Positions 11,659 to 27,376 of a stretch of 64,000 bases of DNA are shown in pieces; the first letter of the stretch is position 1, and each line of letters starts with the position of its first letter. Below the pieces are notes generated by a model that saw only the letters and a list, made by a program, of their open reading frames with translations, was not told the origin of the DNA and made no database searches. Source of the stretch: Diplosphaera chodatii (Eukaryota > Chlorophyta > Trebouxiophyceae > Prasiolales > Stichococcaceae); the NCBI GenBank assembly GCA_032358165.1, contig JAALGY010000059.1, positions 806,001-870,000 on the forward strand, in the 5' to 3' direction. Made by a program: the position numbers and the translations under genes.

Positions 11659-14140
11659 AACCCCCATTGCGCCTTCGTCAGGCGCCCGCACATCAAGGGC
11701 TGCGATGCAGTACTTCTGGCGACAGCGGTGGCGTCAGCAGCAGCAGAGCTTTCCTGGCTGCCGGACGCTCCAGCGCCAGCTGAGGCGGCGGCGCCGGGCA
11801 AGTGGCAGGACGTCAGCAGCATGACTTGGGCGGCGCTGGAGCGGCATGCGGCGGTCGCATCAGCAGCGGCTGTGCAAGAAGGCATGAGGAGAAGAGTTGG
11901 CTTTCTGGCCCAGACCATCCGACAGCGGACGATGACTTCAGCGTAGGCGTCTGCCAGCCAGGATGCCACCCTGTGGGTGCGTTCAATGCCACAACAGGGC
12001 AGGGCGGCAGCAAGCTTTGTCTGCTCAAACTACGCTCAGTGTCAGGGGAGCGGGGCATTGTAGGCCAAGAAGCCGCACTGCTGTCAAGCACTGCTGGCAG
12101 CAACCTGCAGATGTCATCTTGCTTTCTGCTGTCGCAAGCCGCGGCACATGTAGACGGCGGAGGCCCATGGCGGCAAGACTGGCAGGACGCCCGACAAACT
12201 TTTATACTCACTGGGTGTTGGGCTATGGACTGTGCATTTGTCGAGGGTTTCGTCAAGATAATGCAAGCGTTTATACAAACTAGCTGGCAGCCATGTGCAG
12301 AGGAGTAAGATGATAAACGATGCTCGTCTGCAAGCTGTGGTGCTAGCAGCAGTGCACTGGACGAGCATCGTTGCGATCGCAGATATATGCACATAGGGCG
12401 GCCTGATGCCGCATGGGAAGGCGTGTTTAGTTGTGCCTGCGTGCGAGATACCGGAGGGGTGATATGACAGCAGTCAGCATGCAAGTGGGGATTGAGGTTG
12501 GGGATTTGTCATTCAGTTTGTGGACCCCGCAGCTGTGTTTGTGGGTGTCAGCAGCGCTGCGGCAAGGCAGTGCTTCCTGCTGCGCTGAGCTATGGTCATG
12601 CGGCCACGCTGCTTGGCTAGGCCCTGCCTTGCTACCGAGCTGCTGCACCTTTTGCTCTTTGGCGTTTGCATGCAGTGGGGTGCATGTTTGATCGTTTGTG
12701 TACTGTGCATGGTGGTTTTGGCACCTGCGCCGGGGCTGTGTGTGCTTTGCCTGTCTGCCGTTGGTTCCTGGCGAATTGAAGTGCACTTGCCTTGTCTGGG
12801 CTGCCTGTAAACAGGACTGAGGTATGGTTTTGGTGGGCAGGTGGTTTCACCTTACCGCACTTTTGCTTTGCGCCTATTGGCTCTCAAGCCGTCGCCCTCG
12901 TCTCCAACTGCGCAGCTGCAGTTTGGTACAGGCATGCCTAGACCAAACTCGAGTCCTCGCTCAGCAGCCTGTTCCCAGGGCTGTTTGGCGCCAATGCGGT
13001 CAGCATCTATCGGCCAGTCGCCATGGCATTGCAGATGTTCATGACCGTGAACCCTGCATCACATCCTTCTGCTGAGTTCAACCACAACATACAGGCGGCA
13101 GTCCTGCACCATCCAGGAAAACACCTGACCTGCCGCCGCCAGCCGATGCCATGGAGTTTGCACGTCGTTCCTTGATTTTCGTTGCAGCAGCTTGCTATTG
13201 TGTGGTGGACCAATGAAGTGTGTCACAAGCTCAAACCCAACCGCCTGACCAACCATCTGGCCTCCTGTCATGACCTGATGCCAACATCGCTCGTGGGTGT
13301 GGTCCGAGAGCTCTGAGTCACTGGTCAGTTGCAGCTGCTGCAGCACTCCCCAATGGAGAGCAGAGCTGCAGAGGGCGTATGCAACTGCGCCTGTTTCCGG
13401 CAATGCGCACACAATACATGGCGATACCCTTGTGGCTGTTCAGAGCCGCTGGCTTGCAGCATCTCTTGGTGAGTCACACAGCCGTAGTCAGCCTGTACTG
13501 ACAGTCAAGAGCAGCTTTGATCAATAGCCTGTATAGAGTACACTGGCAGCATATTTGCGAGCGTATTGATCACGCACATGTACGTAGCTGAGCTCGAACA
13601 ACTGTGCCTCAATTCAGCAATGCCACATGAGAATTTCCGTTGCACGCAGCGCTGGTGCTTCATCGGTCTGACAAGACGATTCATGCGGGAACTTCAGCAG
13701 GACGGCAGACAAACCCTGCCAGCAGTAGTTGCATGACCTGGGTCGGCTTTGGATTCCCAGCAGGAAGTGGCAATCCAGCAAAGCACACGGTCATCCAGCA
13801 GCGAGTGAGTACCATGCGCATAGCTATCGCATCCCCGTGGCTGTCGATTACACTACTACTGCTGCAAGCGACAGCAAAATTGAAAGAGACCTGTAGGTAT
13901 ATGACATGCGACATGTCAATGGCTGTCTGTGATGCACTGACGCCCCAACAGTGATGATGCGCTGCAGACAGTTCGACAATGCGCACATGACAGTGTAACC
14001 CAAGTGATGATGACCATATCCGCAATCGAACAGCTGCTCATTATGCGCGCACAGGTTCGTGCAGATGCACACAACTGCGATGTGCATGGCTTGACACCAA
14101 CCTGAATAGTAAGTTAGTAACACAGCATCAGGAGGATATT
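11659..14140. other. gene-poor 2.5 kb stretch
   Basis: No gene recognised. The first 290 bp may be alternative 3' exons of the preceding gene: an in-frame Ala-rich stretch containing WQDVSSMTWAALERHA ends at 11946. The rest shows only short, dissimilar open frames on both strands. A strong hairpin lies at 12316-12372. The region just before 14141 is probably the promoter or 5' UTR of the BTB gene, or holds an unseen first exon. Confidence 0.4.
12316..12372. ncRNA. candidate hairpin RNA or cruciform: 13-bp perfect stem, 31-nt loop
   Basis: The arms aacgatgctcgtc (12316-12328) and gacgagcatcgtt (12360-12372) are exact reverse complements. Two further G-U pairs can extend the stem inward, and the loop (tgcaagctgtggtgctagcag...) can fold further. 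It lies in intergenic sequence. It could be a small hairpin RNA, a 3'-end structure or a protein-binding palindrome; only the inverted repeat itself is seen. Confidence 0.35.
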
Positions 14141-16317
14141 ATGCTGCAGGCTGTAACAGAGGAGTGGATGCCACTTGCCGACTGCACCCTGATCGCACGG
14201 GGCGGCATGCAGTTCGATGTGTGCAAGATATACCTTGCACGCCATAGCCGTGTCCTAGGGTGCGAATCCCATCCATGCATGCATCCAGCTACCAGACACA
14301 CTGACGGTTGTAAACGCTTGTGCATGCAGCATCATTGCATGTGACCGAGATTTGATTGTCAGCACCAGCAGCCAAGGCATTATTACCTACACTGCAGACA
14401 GTGACTGAAGCTGTTCACTGGTGCACTGCATGCAGGAAGATCATTAGAGAGTTCCCCGCCACTGCAAAGCTAGACCTGGACGACCCCCCTGCAGCGATAG
14501 CAGCGTTTGTGCTGTGGGCTTACGATGCTGCACTACCGCACGAGGTGCTACTATTTGATTTGGTGGTGGCGTCAACCATATCAGCAACATTTGGCTTTGT
14601 ATCAAACTCCTGCGTGCCACGCAGGCAGCAGCAGCTCGCCAAATCGTGTGAATCGTTGTGCTTGCCTCAAGCTGAGTAGTGACTGACGACAAGGTAAGAT
14701 GACTATGTGCAGTTTTGGGCTGGCGTGACGCCAGTGCCAGCTCTGCTCCTGGAGCATGCCGCCAAGTGGGACATGCCACAGCTGCGCAGCTTCTGCGATG
14801 GAGTGGTCACATTGTGGCAGGTCTGACCTGTGGCATGTACCGCATTGTGCTCTCTGCCACTCTTCTGTGTACGTGCAGCTGACTACCACAAAAGCGTGCA
14901 GCTCCATCGTGCTGGCTGCAACCTGCGCTGCCCATTTATGCATGCTGGCCGCCAGTGGCCCGCATTTGAGTCTCAACGCACCGCCTTGAATGGCGGCAGG
15001 TGACAGCAGAAACCCACGATTACTGCAAAGCGCTGGCGGAAGAGCACGACCTGAGCCGCCTCCATGCAGCCTGCGACAATTTCCAGAAGGAGCAGCAACG
15101 GATGGCGGCCCAGGTGCTGGCAGCATGTGGCTGCCATTTGTGGCATGTTGTGCCCTGCCATGTGCCAGCCAGGCTGTGGCACACGAGACAGAACGCATGC
15201 ACACTTGGTTGGGAGGGAAGCATGCGATGGCATAACGCCCTTGGTATGGTCATCACTATCCTGTAGGTCCTGCAGCTGCACTGCATCAGGCAACAACAGC
15301 ACAGTCATGCTGTAGAAGGAGGCCGGGGTTGCTGGCGACACATGGCAGCAGCCGCTCTTTGGGTGCTGTGCCACACACGACATGGCCGCCGCCAGTGCGT
15401 GCAGTTTTCCTTGATCATTTCACTGTGTGTGCCTCACTGCATCCTGCTCTCGGTGGACGTATGTGCTCGTTTCTTCTCTCTCTCCGCCGCTACGGCATCC
15501 TATGCCTGTCCAGCCATAGTAGGGCTGTCCTTGTGGTATCTGTGACACACCTGCAAGTGGCTGCCAGACAGTCACATTCTGTTGTACCGCAGGTTGCGCC
15601 AGCCTAGCCTCAGCGCCGTGCGTGTACAGTTCCCTTCAGAAGTCGCTCCACCCAGAAGACTGGGACCCATGCATAGCCTACACCCAGTTTGCCATATGCT
15701 GCCTCACTCCCGGGTTGTCGGGAGGTGAGCACCTGCACTTGCGCCGACTGCCATGTGCACCACAGGCAGACGACAGAGTGGCACCTGTTTGTTGGTGTGC
15801 ATGTCACCAGAAGCAACCGCCAGCCAGTGTGCATTGGTCGTTTGTGACCGTGCAGCTATTCTGGAGTGGTACCGGTGGGACATGCGCAGACGGTACCAGC
15901 TTCACAGCATCGCGGGTCACAGGCCGCCAAACCAGGATGCTGCGAAGCCGCGCCCCACCGATGACGACTGTGACGAGTGCTACGCAGCCTGGTTCTGCAC
16001 GCCGTGCGCGTTCGTGCAGCTGGCGGCAGAGTGCGAGGTGCGCCACTGCAGCATGGAGTATGTGACAGACATGATTGCTCAGGAAAGGACATCACCAAGA
16101 TTGGCGACCTGCATGATCCTCTGCGCATCCCTAGTTGCCTGAGATGCATCGGGATGGCAGTTGGGATTGAGGCCTCCTAAGACGTGGTGCACTCTCAGCT
16201 CACGGCGACACCGGTGGCTGCGTGCAGTATCAGCATGCTGTTCAGGGCGCTGCAGCTGCAGCGGGCGAACTTGCACATGTGCCGCCACCAGATCAAGAGA
16301 TGGACGAGCACGATTGA
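14141..16317 (+). CDS. BTB/POZ domain - PLAC8-like cysteine-rich protein
   Basis: The N-terminal BTB/POZ domain is read from ATG 14141: MPLADCTLIARGGMQFDVCK and IYLARHSRVLG, then KIIREFPATAKLDLDDPP with AAFVLWAYDA (exon from about 14435). FWAGVTPVPALLLEHAAKW, DMPQLRSFCDGVV (14716-14820) and YCKALAEEHDLSRLHAACD (15000-15113) follow. BTB proteins typically dimerise and serve as CUL3 ubiquitin-ligase adaptors. Splice-compatible downstream exons have PLAC8-family features: WQQPLFGCCATHDMAAA (about 15333-15390), WYRWDMRRRYQLHSIAG and CDECYAAWFCTPCAFVQLAA (about 15870-16038), and an Ala-rich tail (16214-16317) ending TGA 16315-16317. The PLAC8 tail has the same intron position and style as the next gene. 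Whether BTB and PLAC8 parts form one transcript is inferred; a hydrophobic stretch at 15400-15540 is unassigned. Confidence 0.6.
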
Positions 16318-16771
16318 GTTGACGGGCTGGATCAACGAGCCAGTGAAGTGACACTCAGCGTGACAAACACTGCTGCGGCAGACCGCAGACACCAACATGC
16401 TGCTATGCATGAAGACACACAGGCAGGGAGCACGGGAGCACAGTATGAATCACGAAACTGCAGCAGCACCTGGCAAGCACAACTGTACTTCCTTAAGTAC
16501 TGAGATTCCTGCATCAATACCTCTCTACATGTATATGGACGGTTGCCGCACTGCCACCATTTTTTCTTCGTATGTACCTGCATACTGAACAGCTCAAATG
16601 TTTGCTGCGCGAAGCGCAACTGTTCCAACGAGATTGCAGATGTCGTTTCCCTGCATATATATGTGCTTTCTGCGCAATGTCCTTCAACAGGACATTGGTG
16701 ATTTGACAAAACTGCCCGAAGCAAGTTGCAGCTCCATGTCATAGATTCCTGAAAGCGCCGTAATTTCCTGC
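16318..16771. other. intergenic between the two PLAC8-tail genes
   Basis: 450 bp, lower in GC around 16490-16700 (for example tacatgtatatgg and catatatatgtgc). It presumably holds the 3' UTR of the BTB gene and the promoter of the RING-like gene. No coding frame recognised. Confidence 0.4.
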
Positions 16772-19506
16772 ATGACAGGGTCCGGCACTCCAGGGGATAC
16801 TCAGACTACCGACACCACCAGTCGTGCTCGGGGCGGCCGACTGCCTTTTGGCGATGATACGCAGTCCGTGGGACGACGGCATCTTCGAGGCAACGCCTCT
16901 GGTTCAAGCCCTACGACCCAGAGAGCGTTTCGACAGAAAACAATGTCGCAGCTGATTTCACCGATTGGCCGAGCACCTTCATTTGCTGCTGCACGATTGA
17001 AGATCAGCCAACACCACATGGAGGAGCAACACCAGCAGCAGCACGGCACTGCGCCGGCCATGTGCCTCATATGTCAGGACCCGGAGGGCATGGTCGATCC
17101 GGTGAGGCTGCTGTGGCTATGCCTAGCACTACCGCGCTGCGGCCGCGCTCACGTGCATGATGCTGTATGATGCTGATGCTGTACCACATCAAGCAGCACT
17201 GCCACCTGCTCACCACTGCACCCTCATACTAGCAGTGTCTGGACATTTAATTCTGGCCCAAATGCTGTCAGCCAGCTGCAGTGCTGCTGCCACGGTGTGA
17301 GCGATGAGATGTCGCCAAGCGCATGCTAACACGCCACGCCACATCATGCAACAGTGCTCAGGCCGTGCATCGTTTGGAAGGCATTGACTGGGGTGACTGC
17401 ACTAGTGCAGGTGGTGCTGGAGGACAAGTCGATGGGGCGGCAGGTGTTTTGCTACGCCTGCATCACCCGGTGGCTGGAGGTCAGCAGCGCGGGCTTCACG
17501 CGGGCGCCCCACTTCTATCAGACCCCCTTTGCAGCTGAGTGTTGCAGGTAGGTTGATCGTCACCAAAAGGATGATGCGGAAGAGCAGCGGCAGTGATTTA
17601 CCACAAGGCCCTGTGTGGCCCGAGGTTGTATAGTGTCACACGCAGGCTGCAGCCATGCGAGGCGGCAGGCGCCACCTACTCGCCCGACTACGATGCAAAG
17701 GTGGCAACATACGAGCAGCGGTGAGAGCTAGCTAGCTGAACTACTGCAGCAAAATTTAAAATGATACCACACATGACTGCTGCGTGCATGCTGTGCTTGC
17801 CCTGAATCGTTTTCTGGATGCCAGCAGAACATTGCACCTGTGTCAATGTTGCATAGTTACAGCTTGTGGCGCCTCAGGTGGGATGCCGCCAGCCGCACAG
17901 AGGCCATCGCAGCGGCGGCGGCGGATGCTGCGGCGGCACGCAACGCGCCGCGCTTCAGCGACTGGCACCAGCCGCTGTACGAGTGCTGGCGCAGCCCGCT
18001 GCTGAGTGAGTTCTCCCAAGACAACAATGGAGCATCTAAATTGTCTGCAGGTTCTGTGCTGCAATGCGTGGAGGTCTGCTGGATCTGCTGATGAACAGGA
18101 CCAGAGCAGAGTGAGTGCAGCAGCGTCAGTTTCCTCAGTTGCCTGAAAGCCAGTTCCAGCAGGAAGCCCGGCCGCTGACAACACACCTGAAAACTGCCTT
18201 GTTTGCTTCCTTCGCCACACTGCTGGCTTCCCAGTGGACACACGGTGCGCTCAAACATGTCCGCCAGTGTCGGCCTCCACCCCAACGTAGGCGACTCGAG
18301 TGACATGCAGCATTTACTTTGCATCCTGCATCCCAGGCCTGGGCGTGGTGTTGCTGCCGCCGGTGGCGCACGGCTGCGCCACCGCGGCCGTGAAGCGGCA
18401 GGGGCTGCTCGGCTGCGCAGCACATGCGCTCTACTGCCTGGCCTGGACCGCCTGCTGCTGCTGCTACGGCGGTCAGCAACCTGTCCGCTTGTGCAGTTGT
18501 GGCATGCACACTATGTCTGCCTACGTGCACTTGCATCATGTCTGGCTAGACCTGTATCTGTGTACATGGAGATCAGACGGAGCAAATCCGATGCTGTAGC
18601 TTGCTGATCAATTGCAGCGCCGCTGACGGACACGCGCATGCTCCTGCGGACAAACTACGGCATCGGCGTGCCGGTGGGCGGCCGCGTGCGGCGGGAGATG
18701 CGCCAGCGGGTATTGCCAGCATACTGGAAGTGGTCTCGCTTGGTGTTCTGTGTCAGAGGCTGCTCTGGGCCTGCAAGCTCGCCTGCTGATCTGCCAATCG
18801 CAACAGGCACCCTGCCCGGGTGGGCTTGTTGTCGTGCATGCTCTGAAGCGTCTGGCCAACTTATCATGCAGAGTTGGCTGTCAAATAGCTGCGTCCCAAA
18901 AAATCTGGAAAGGGTTCTTGTGGAACGCGGCTCGCCAGCACCTTTGCATAACCTAGCTCAGGCCGTGATACTGGCTGCACAGCACGCAAGCAGCCCCTGG
19001 GATGCATGTGCAGTTGTGCATGTGCCTCTGCCTGATCATCCTGTATCCACATGTATCTGTGTCATTCCTCACAGGACAGCCAGGATACGTGTTGTTGCCC
19101 GCTGCTGACACTGGCACAGGAGGCTGCAGAGCTGCGGGTGTGTCCCTCGCCGGCATGCATGCATGTGTAGTAATCCTGCATGCAATGCCATGTCACAGCA
19201 CCTGCTGGCTTCGGCAATTTGATGGTAACGTGTGGTTGGCTGTTGGCGACGCACACTTTGATGCCAGGCACACACAAGGCAACTGTGTTGTTGCTGGCAT
19301 CCAGTGTGCCAGCTGGAACTTCTGCACATCAGATGCAGCTGCTGTTGAAGTGCTGCCTTCTTGGAGGTGCTAAACGTTGGTCATTGGTCTACCTGCAGCA
19401 TCAGCGGCACCTGGCAGCAGCTGCGGCGGCAGAACAGCAGGGCACCGGACAGGCAGAACTCCAGGCACCCCCTCAGCAGGCACTCATAGATCGCCACTCA
19501 GGGTAA
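16772..19506 (+). CDS. RING-like finger - PLAC8 cysteine-rich protein
   Basis: From ATG 16772 a Ser/Thr/Arg-rich N-terminus of about 90 residues leads to MCLICQDPEGMVDP (17060-17100). The next exon (17412-17547) gives VVLEDKSMGRQVFCYACI, TRWLEVSSAG and ECC, and the next (17647-17720) RLQPCEAAGATYSPDYDAK. The CxxC...CxxC...CC...C spacing is RING-like but lacks the usual His and the CPxC end. FSDWHQPLYECWRSPLL (about 17950-18000) opens a PLAC8-type region, continued by LGVVLLPPVAHGCATAA and HALYCLAWTACCCCYGG (18337-18475), then LTDTRMLLRTNYGIGV (about 18620-18710). DSQDTCCCPLLTLAQEAAEL (19075-19137) is the hallmark Cys/Gln motif. The last exon HQRHLAAAAAAEQQ stops at 19504-19506. PLAC8 proteins are membrane-associated and act in cell-size control or metal transport. 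A TGTAA, the usual green-algal poly(A) signal, occurs near 19699. Confidence 0.68.
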
Positions 19507-22340
19507 CGGCAGCAGCACAGCTGGTCACATTGCTTGCAGCTCAGCATGGAGAGGAGGACGCACCAGGAGCAGAAGTCAGATGGTCATCTGCATCAGAGTG
19601 CCTGCCTCATCATTTCCCCCTGTGGGAATGGCAAGACTGAGATGACGATGGGCAGGTATTCTACCGTGCGATCAATCGGGCTTGTACATCAATGGACTTT
19701 GTAATCAGCTGCGTATCCACTGCTGTGGCAGCTAACGCAAGCACATCGGTGAATGTCAAAAAAGGACAGTGGGCCTGTGATAGGCAACATCAGCAACACC
19801 GTCCATCAGGACAGTTTGTGGCAGCGCACATGCTGCGGTGGTCTTTGGCGGTCCTCACAGCAAGATGTGTTGGTCACACCAGCCATTTAATGTGATGCTG
19901 CGCAGTCACAAGAGCACAAAAGTATGTTTCGCAACGCTAACACGGCCCTCCCAGTCGCTTACATCGTTACATGGCTGCAGTCTATCGAGGCATCATCGAG
20001 TGCCCACAGGAATGTGCACCCTGCTGATGCTTTGAAACCGTGCTATCAGCAGGTGTGTCGGCATACAGTCACAACGCTTCTGACGTACGCACCCAGTTCG
20101 GCAAAGCAGCCTGCTCTCCGTGCCATGATGCTGTTCATTTTGGCAGTTTTTCTCTGCTGTTGCTCCACTGCTTCATGTCGCGTTGGCCGCAGCAAGGGAC
20201 TTTGCCAAGCTCTCTGCCACGGCCGCCCTTTCTGCCTCGCACCTGTCATGCGGCAGCAACACAGTAGGGTGGTCCAAGTCATTGCCAGGTTGCATGAGTC
20301 CGCCCACATTACTGCCCAAAGTATTGTCTGCTGCTTCTCCTGGCGTCAAGCCTAACATGGCTGCCTAACATGCATGGCTGCCTGGCTGATGAGGAACTGG
20401 CAAACACATGCACAGATGCCAGCAGCATTGCTGTGCCACAGATTTTCAGCAGCTCAGTTCCCTGTGCACGTACAAGGCGCTCATGTATCAGCTGTGCGTG
20501 TACAGCCGAATCCTGCACGACCGCACCTGCGCAGGGCTTTGTTGGTGCGCGTGTTGATCATCTCGATGTAACCTCTCTCCTCGTCTGCCAGCCTGGCATC
20601 CTCTTGCGTGCAATCTGCCTGCGCCACATGCAACACCTGTCATTCCTCCAGCGAGTGGGTGCAGAATGCCTACTATCCTATGACTGCTAGCATCCGGCTC
20701 ACGCTGTCCTGGAGACATGTGCCTGCCACTCTGAACCCCATGCCTCCGCCTGCTACTTGTGTATGCAGTACGGGGCTGAAATGTCACAGTCTCACAGAAC
20801 AGTATACACTATAGCAGTGTTGAGTACGGTCAGACCAGCAGGAAGCAGACACATCTGCGGTCCACACCTGCGCCCGCTCCACAGCAGCGCCGGCCTGGGC
20901 CATGGCCGTCTCCATAGCCCCTACCTCTTCCTGCGTGCATGCAAAGGCAGCGGCCTCTCTCTGCATGCACTGCGCAACCTGCTGCTTGCATCCGTGCCCT
21001 GGAATGAGGTTGTCTGCAGTGTGTATCTGCGCAGGTACCAGATGCAGATTCATGCAGCAGGTGGCAGCGGCCTTGTACTTATTTTCTTTGTTCACACATG
21101 CAGCCAGGAACCGATTGTACACGTTCGTGTGTTGCTCACTCTGGCATTGACGACCTGTGCAGCCTGCTCACGCTCATGCAGCAGGCGCACGTCCTGCTGC
21201 ACGCGCTGGCCCAGCTTTGCCACAGCTTGCATCTACATCACGACATGAACTAGCTTGATTCGTGGGCGGGTAAGTGGCACTTCCAAAGTGTGCCGTGATT
21301 ACTCCTCATTGGCCACTGTGACATTTATAATGCTGCTGGCAGAGCACATCAATATACATGTGATGCGCGCTTCGATGCTCTGGTGCCACTAATAAGCATC
21401 TGGAGTCGTGAAACGGATGCCAGAATAGAACAGCATATTGTGACTGTGCAGATGGCAGGATACTCGCGTGGCAAGCGTCGCTTGTTGCTGCATCTGTACA
21501 CGTCGATAGCAAACTTGACTTTGAGGGTATGCACCTTCTTGTTCAGACTGATCCTGCTCAACACGCTGACGCCATCCTGACTGCCTTTCTGCTGCTCGCT
21601 GGCGTCCATCTCAGGCCGCCTGGTGGCGTTCGTCCTGGGCGACATGCTACAAAACCAATGCTGGGCTTCTGCCGAATTTGCAGTTGTGCTGGATCAGTCT
21701 CTAGCCTAGACTAGTAGTACTGCACTCGATCTGGCCGCCAGATATTCCGCTCTGCTACCGGGTGCAATGTGAGGATAGATGCCGTTGCGGCTTTATCAGA
21801 GAAGAGAAGAATTGCTTGGGCAGACAGGGGCACAGCGGAGCATGTACTGTGCGTGCTAAGCATGCTGCGCCAGCTCATCGAGCTGCTTCCCTACAGCTCG
21901 ATACTACTGCCACAAGGAAGAGTCAAACGAAGTGTTTTCAGAATGCAGCTCTGAATAATCATGTCCGGATGCCAACAAGCTTACTCGTATGTCGATCTGC
22001 TCCTTGTGCAGCATACTCAGTAAGTGCGGCATTGCAAGTAGTTTGAAGGCTGTTACAAGAATGTCGGTGCTGCCATTGCGAGGTGCTTCAGGTACCACGT
22101 CAGGCCTGTGCAGCCTGCCATGCTGCCATAGGATCATACTGCAGGCTGCGGATGCAGTCAGCATCGTTACCACTGCCGCCGCTGTCGCTGCTGGTAGTCT
22201 TCAGGCAGCGCAGTGCGTCTGAAGACGCCACGCCCTCGGCCTGTGCAGAGCGGGCGACTGCCACCGCCACCGCCAGTGCCACCTCCCTGCAGCAGTTTAC
22301 TGTTGTGAAAGTTTGCAGTAGTGATCGTTTGCAGTGACCG
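19507..22340. other. unresolved 2.8 kb region
   Basis: No family could be recognised. Several short, splice-compatible open stretches occur on both strands. The better minus-strand ones are listed as a candidate coiled-coil gene. A further minus-strand stretch near 19740-19661 (AVDTQLITKSIDVQARLIAR then stop) could be the terminal exon of the same or another gene. On the plus strand, the stretch near 21830-21910 (CVLSMLRQLIELLPYSSILL) also looks codon-like. Strand assignment cannot be settled by eye. Confidence 0.35.
20173..22282 (-). CDS. candidate coiled-coil protein, unrecognised
   Basis: Tentative model. A possible first exon (ATG 22282) reads MALAVAVAVARSAQ and runs to a gtaac donor near 22170. 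An exon at 21232-21155 encodes MQAVAKLGQRVQQDVRLLHE plus REQAAQ, and one at 20978-20868 encodes VAQCMQREAAAFACTQEEVG and METAMAQAGAAVERAQ. A stretch near 20640-20560 encodes EDARLADEERGYIEMINTR. A possible last exon near 20239-20173 encodes CEAERAAVAESLAKSLAAAN and stops. Each piece is bounded by plausible splice sites and is rich in Q/E/A/R, suggesting alpha-helical coiled coil. The opposite-strand readings are Leu/His-rich, as expected of antisense. No domain or homolog is recognised; the model may be wrong in part or whole. Confidence 0.3.
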
Positions 22341-26381
<4,041 letters not shown>

Positions 26382-27376
26382 TTGAATCGCAGCGCCGTGG
26401 GCCTCATTTATAGAGCTGGCGTGGCGCCTGTGGCCAGAAGCGCTGCTGCCTGCGCTTTCCCCACACGCACGCTGCTGCGGAGGGCTGCTGCGATCACGCC
26501 GCCGCCGCACAGCATGCCCGCCATGCTGCCGCTGGCTGTGGCTGGGCCCTGCTCGGGGTTGCAGACTTTTCTGGTTGCTGACGAAAGGTTTATTTGGTCT
26601 GCATGTGGCGGTGAAGGGGCTGTGGCGCGGTGCACATGGCCGCAGCATCATGATGCAGCTGCGCGCCAATGTGACGGAAGTGCAGCCCAGCGCTTTTGCT
26701 GATCGCCTGCGCTCACGGGTCAAGCTGCAACAGTGCTACGTTTGCATGACCGTAAACATCTTGCAGAGCAGCAGAGGTCGACGGTGCAGCGGCACGTAGA
26801 CCAGTTCGACATGCATGCGCATGCGTCGCACTGCTTTCAACAGGGGTAGCTGTACAATGTTGCGGCTCAGGACTCCGCGTACGAGCAGAAGACGCCAGTG
26901 TTGGAGTATGTGGTACGGTCAGATGGGTTCTGCAACGCTTGATAGCAAGTTGCGAGATGCAAGTTGCCAGGTGCTGTTCATCAATGCGAGTCGGTCTGCT
27001 TAGTCATCGGCAGCAGTCTCAGCTCTCAGACCAGCTTCTGCCTGCTGGGTACATGTGCAGTACTGGTCCATCGGAAGTAAGTATCTTGACTGCCTCTCCT
27101 GTAATGCTAGGGTGTACTAAAGCAGCGCATGCGAACCAAGCATGCACGGAGACACCTACCCTACACCAAACAGGCATGCGGCGAAGCTGCCATGCCCCTA
27201 GTGTACAAATGAAGCGGGAGTGCAGCAGCTGAGAAGGTACCATAGCCACAGTTTGCAGGATCATATGCCGCAGATGGCACCGCCACCTGCCCAAAACGAA
27301 AGAGGGGGCATGGCGACCAGCAGACCTGATGCTGCGCTACAGGCGCGCATGGCGCGTGCAGGTGCGCGCAGGTAGT
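26382..27376. other. intergenic between two minus-strand genes
   Basis: About 1 kb. 26382-26723 is open in the frame of the malic enzyme leader (Arg/Ser-rich, includes SNQKSLQPRAGPSHSQRQ) and could be additional transit-peptide coding sequence or 5' UTR. The remaining sequence up to 27376 shows nothing recognisable; it should hold the malic enzyme promoter and the 3' UTR of the dehydrogenase gene. Confidence 0.4.

Noticed and set aside
11680..11946. Separate small gene after the membrane protein
   Set aside because: No good ATG or splice context; more likely alternative 3' exon or UTR of the preceding gene.
21154..21249. Plus-strand Leu/His-rich stretch LLTLMQQAHVLLHALAQL
   Set aside because: The opposite strand reads as a Gln/Val/Arg/Glu helix with ATG and clean splice borders. 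Leu/His richness is what antisense of such a helix gives.
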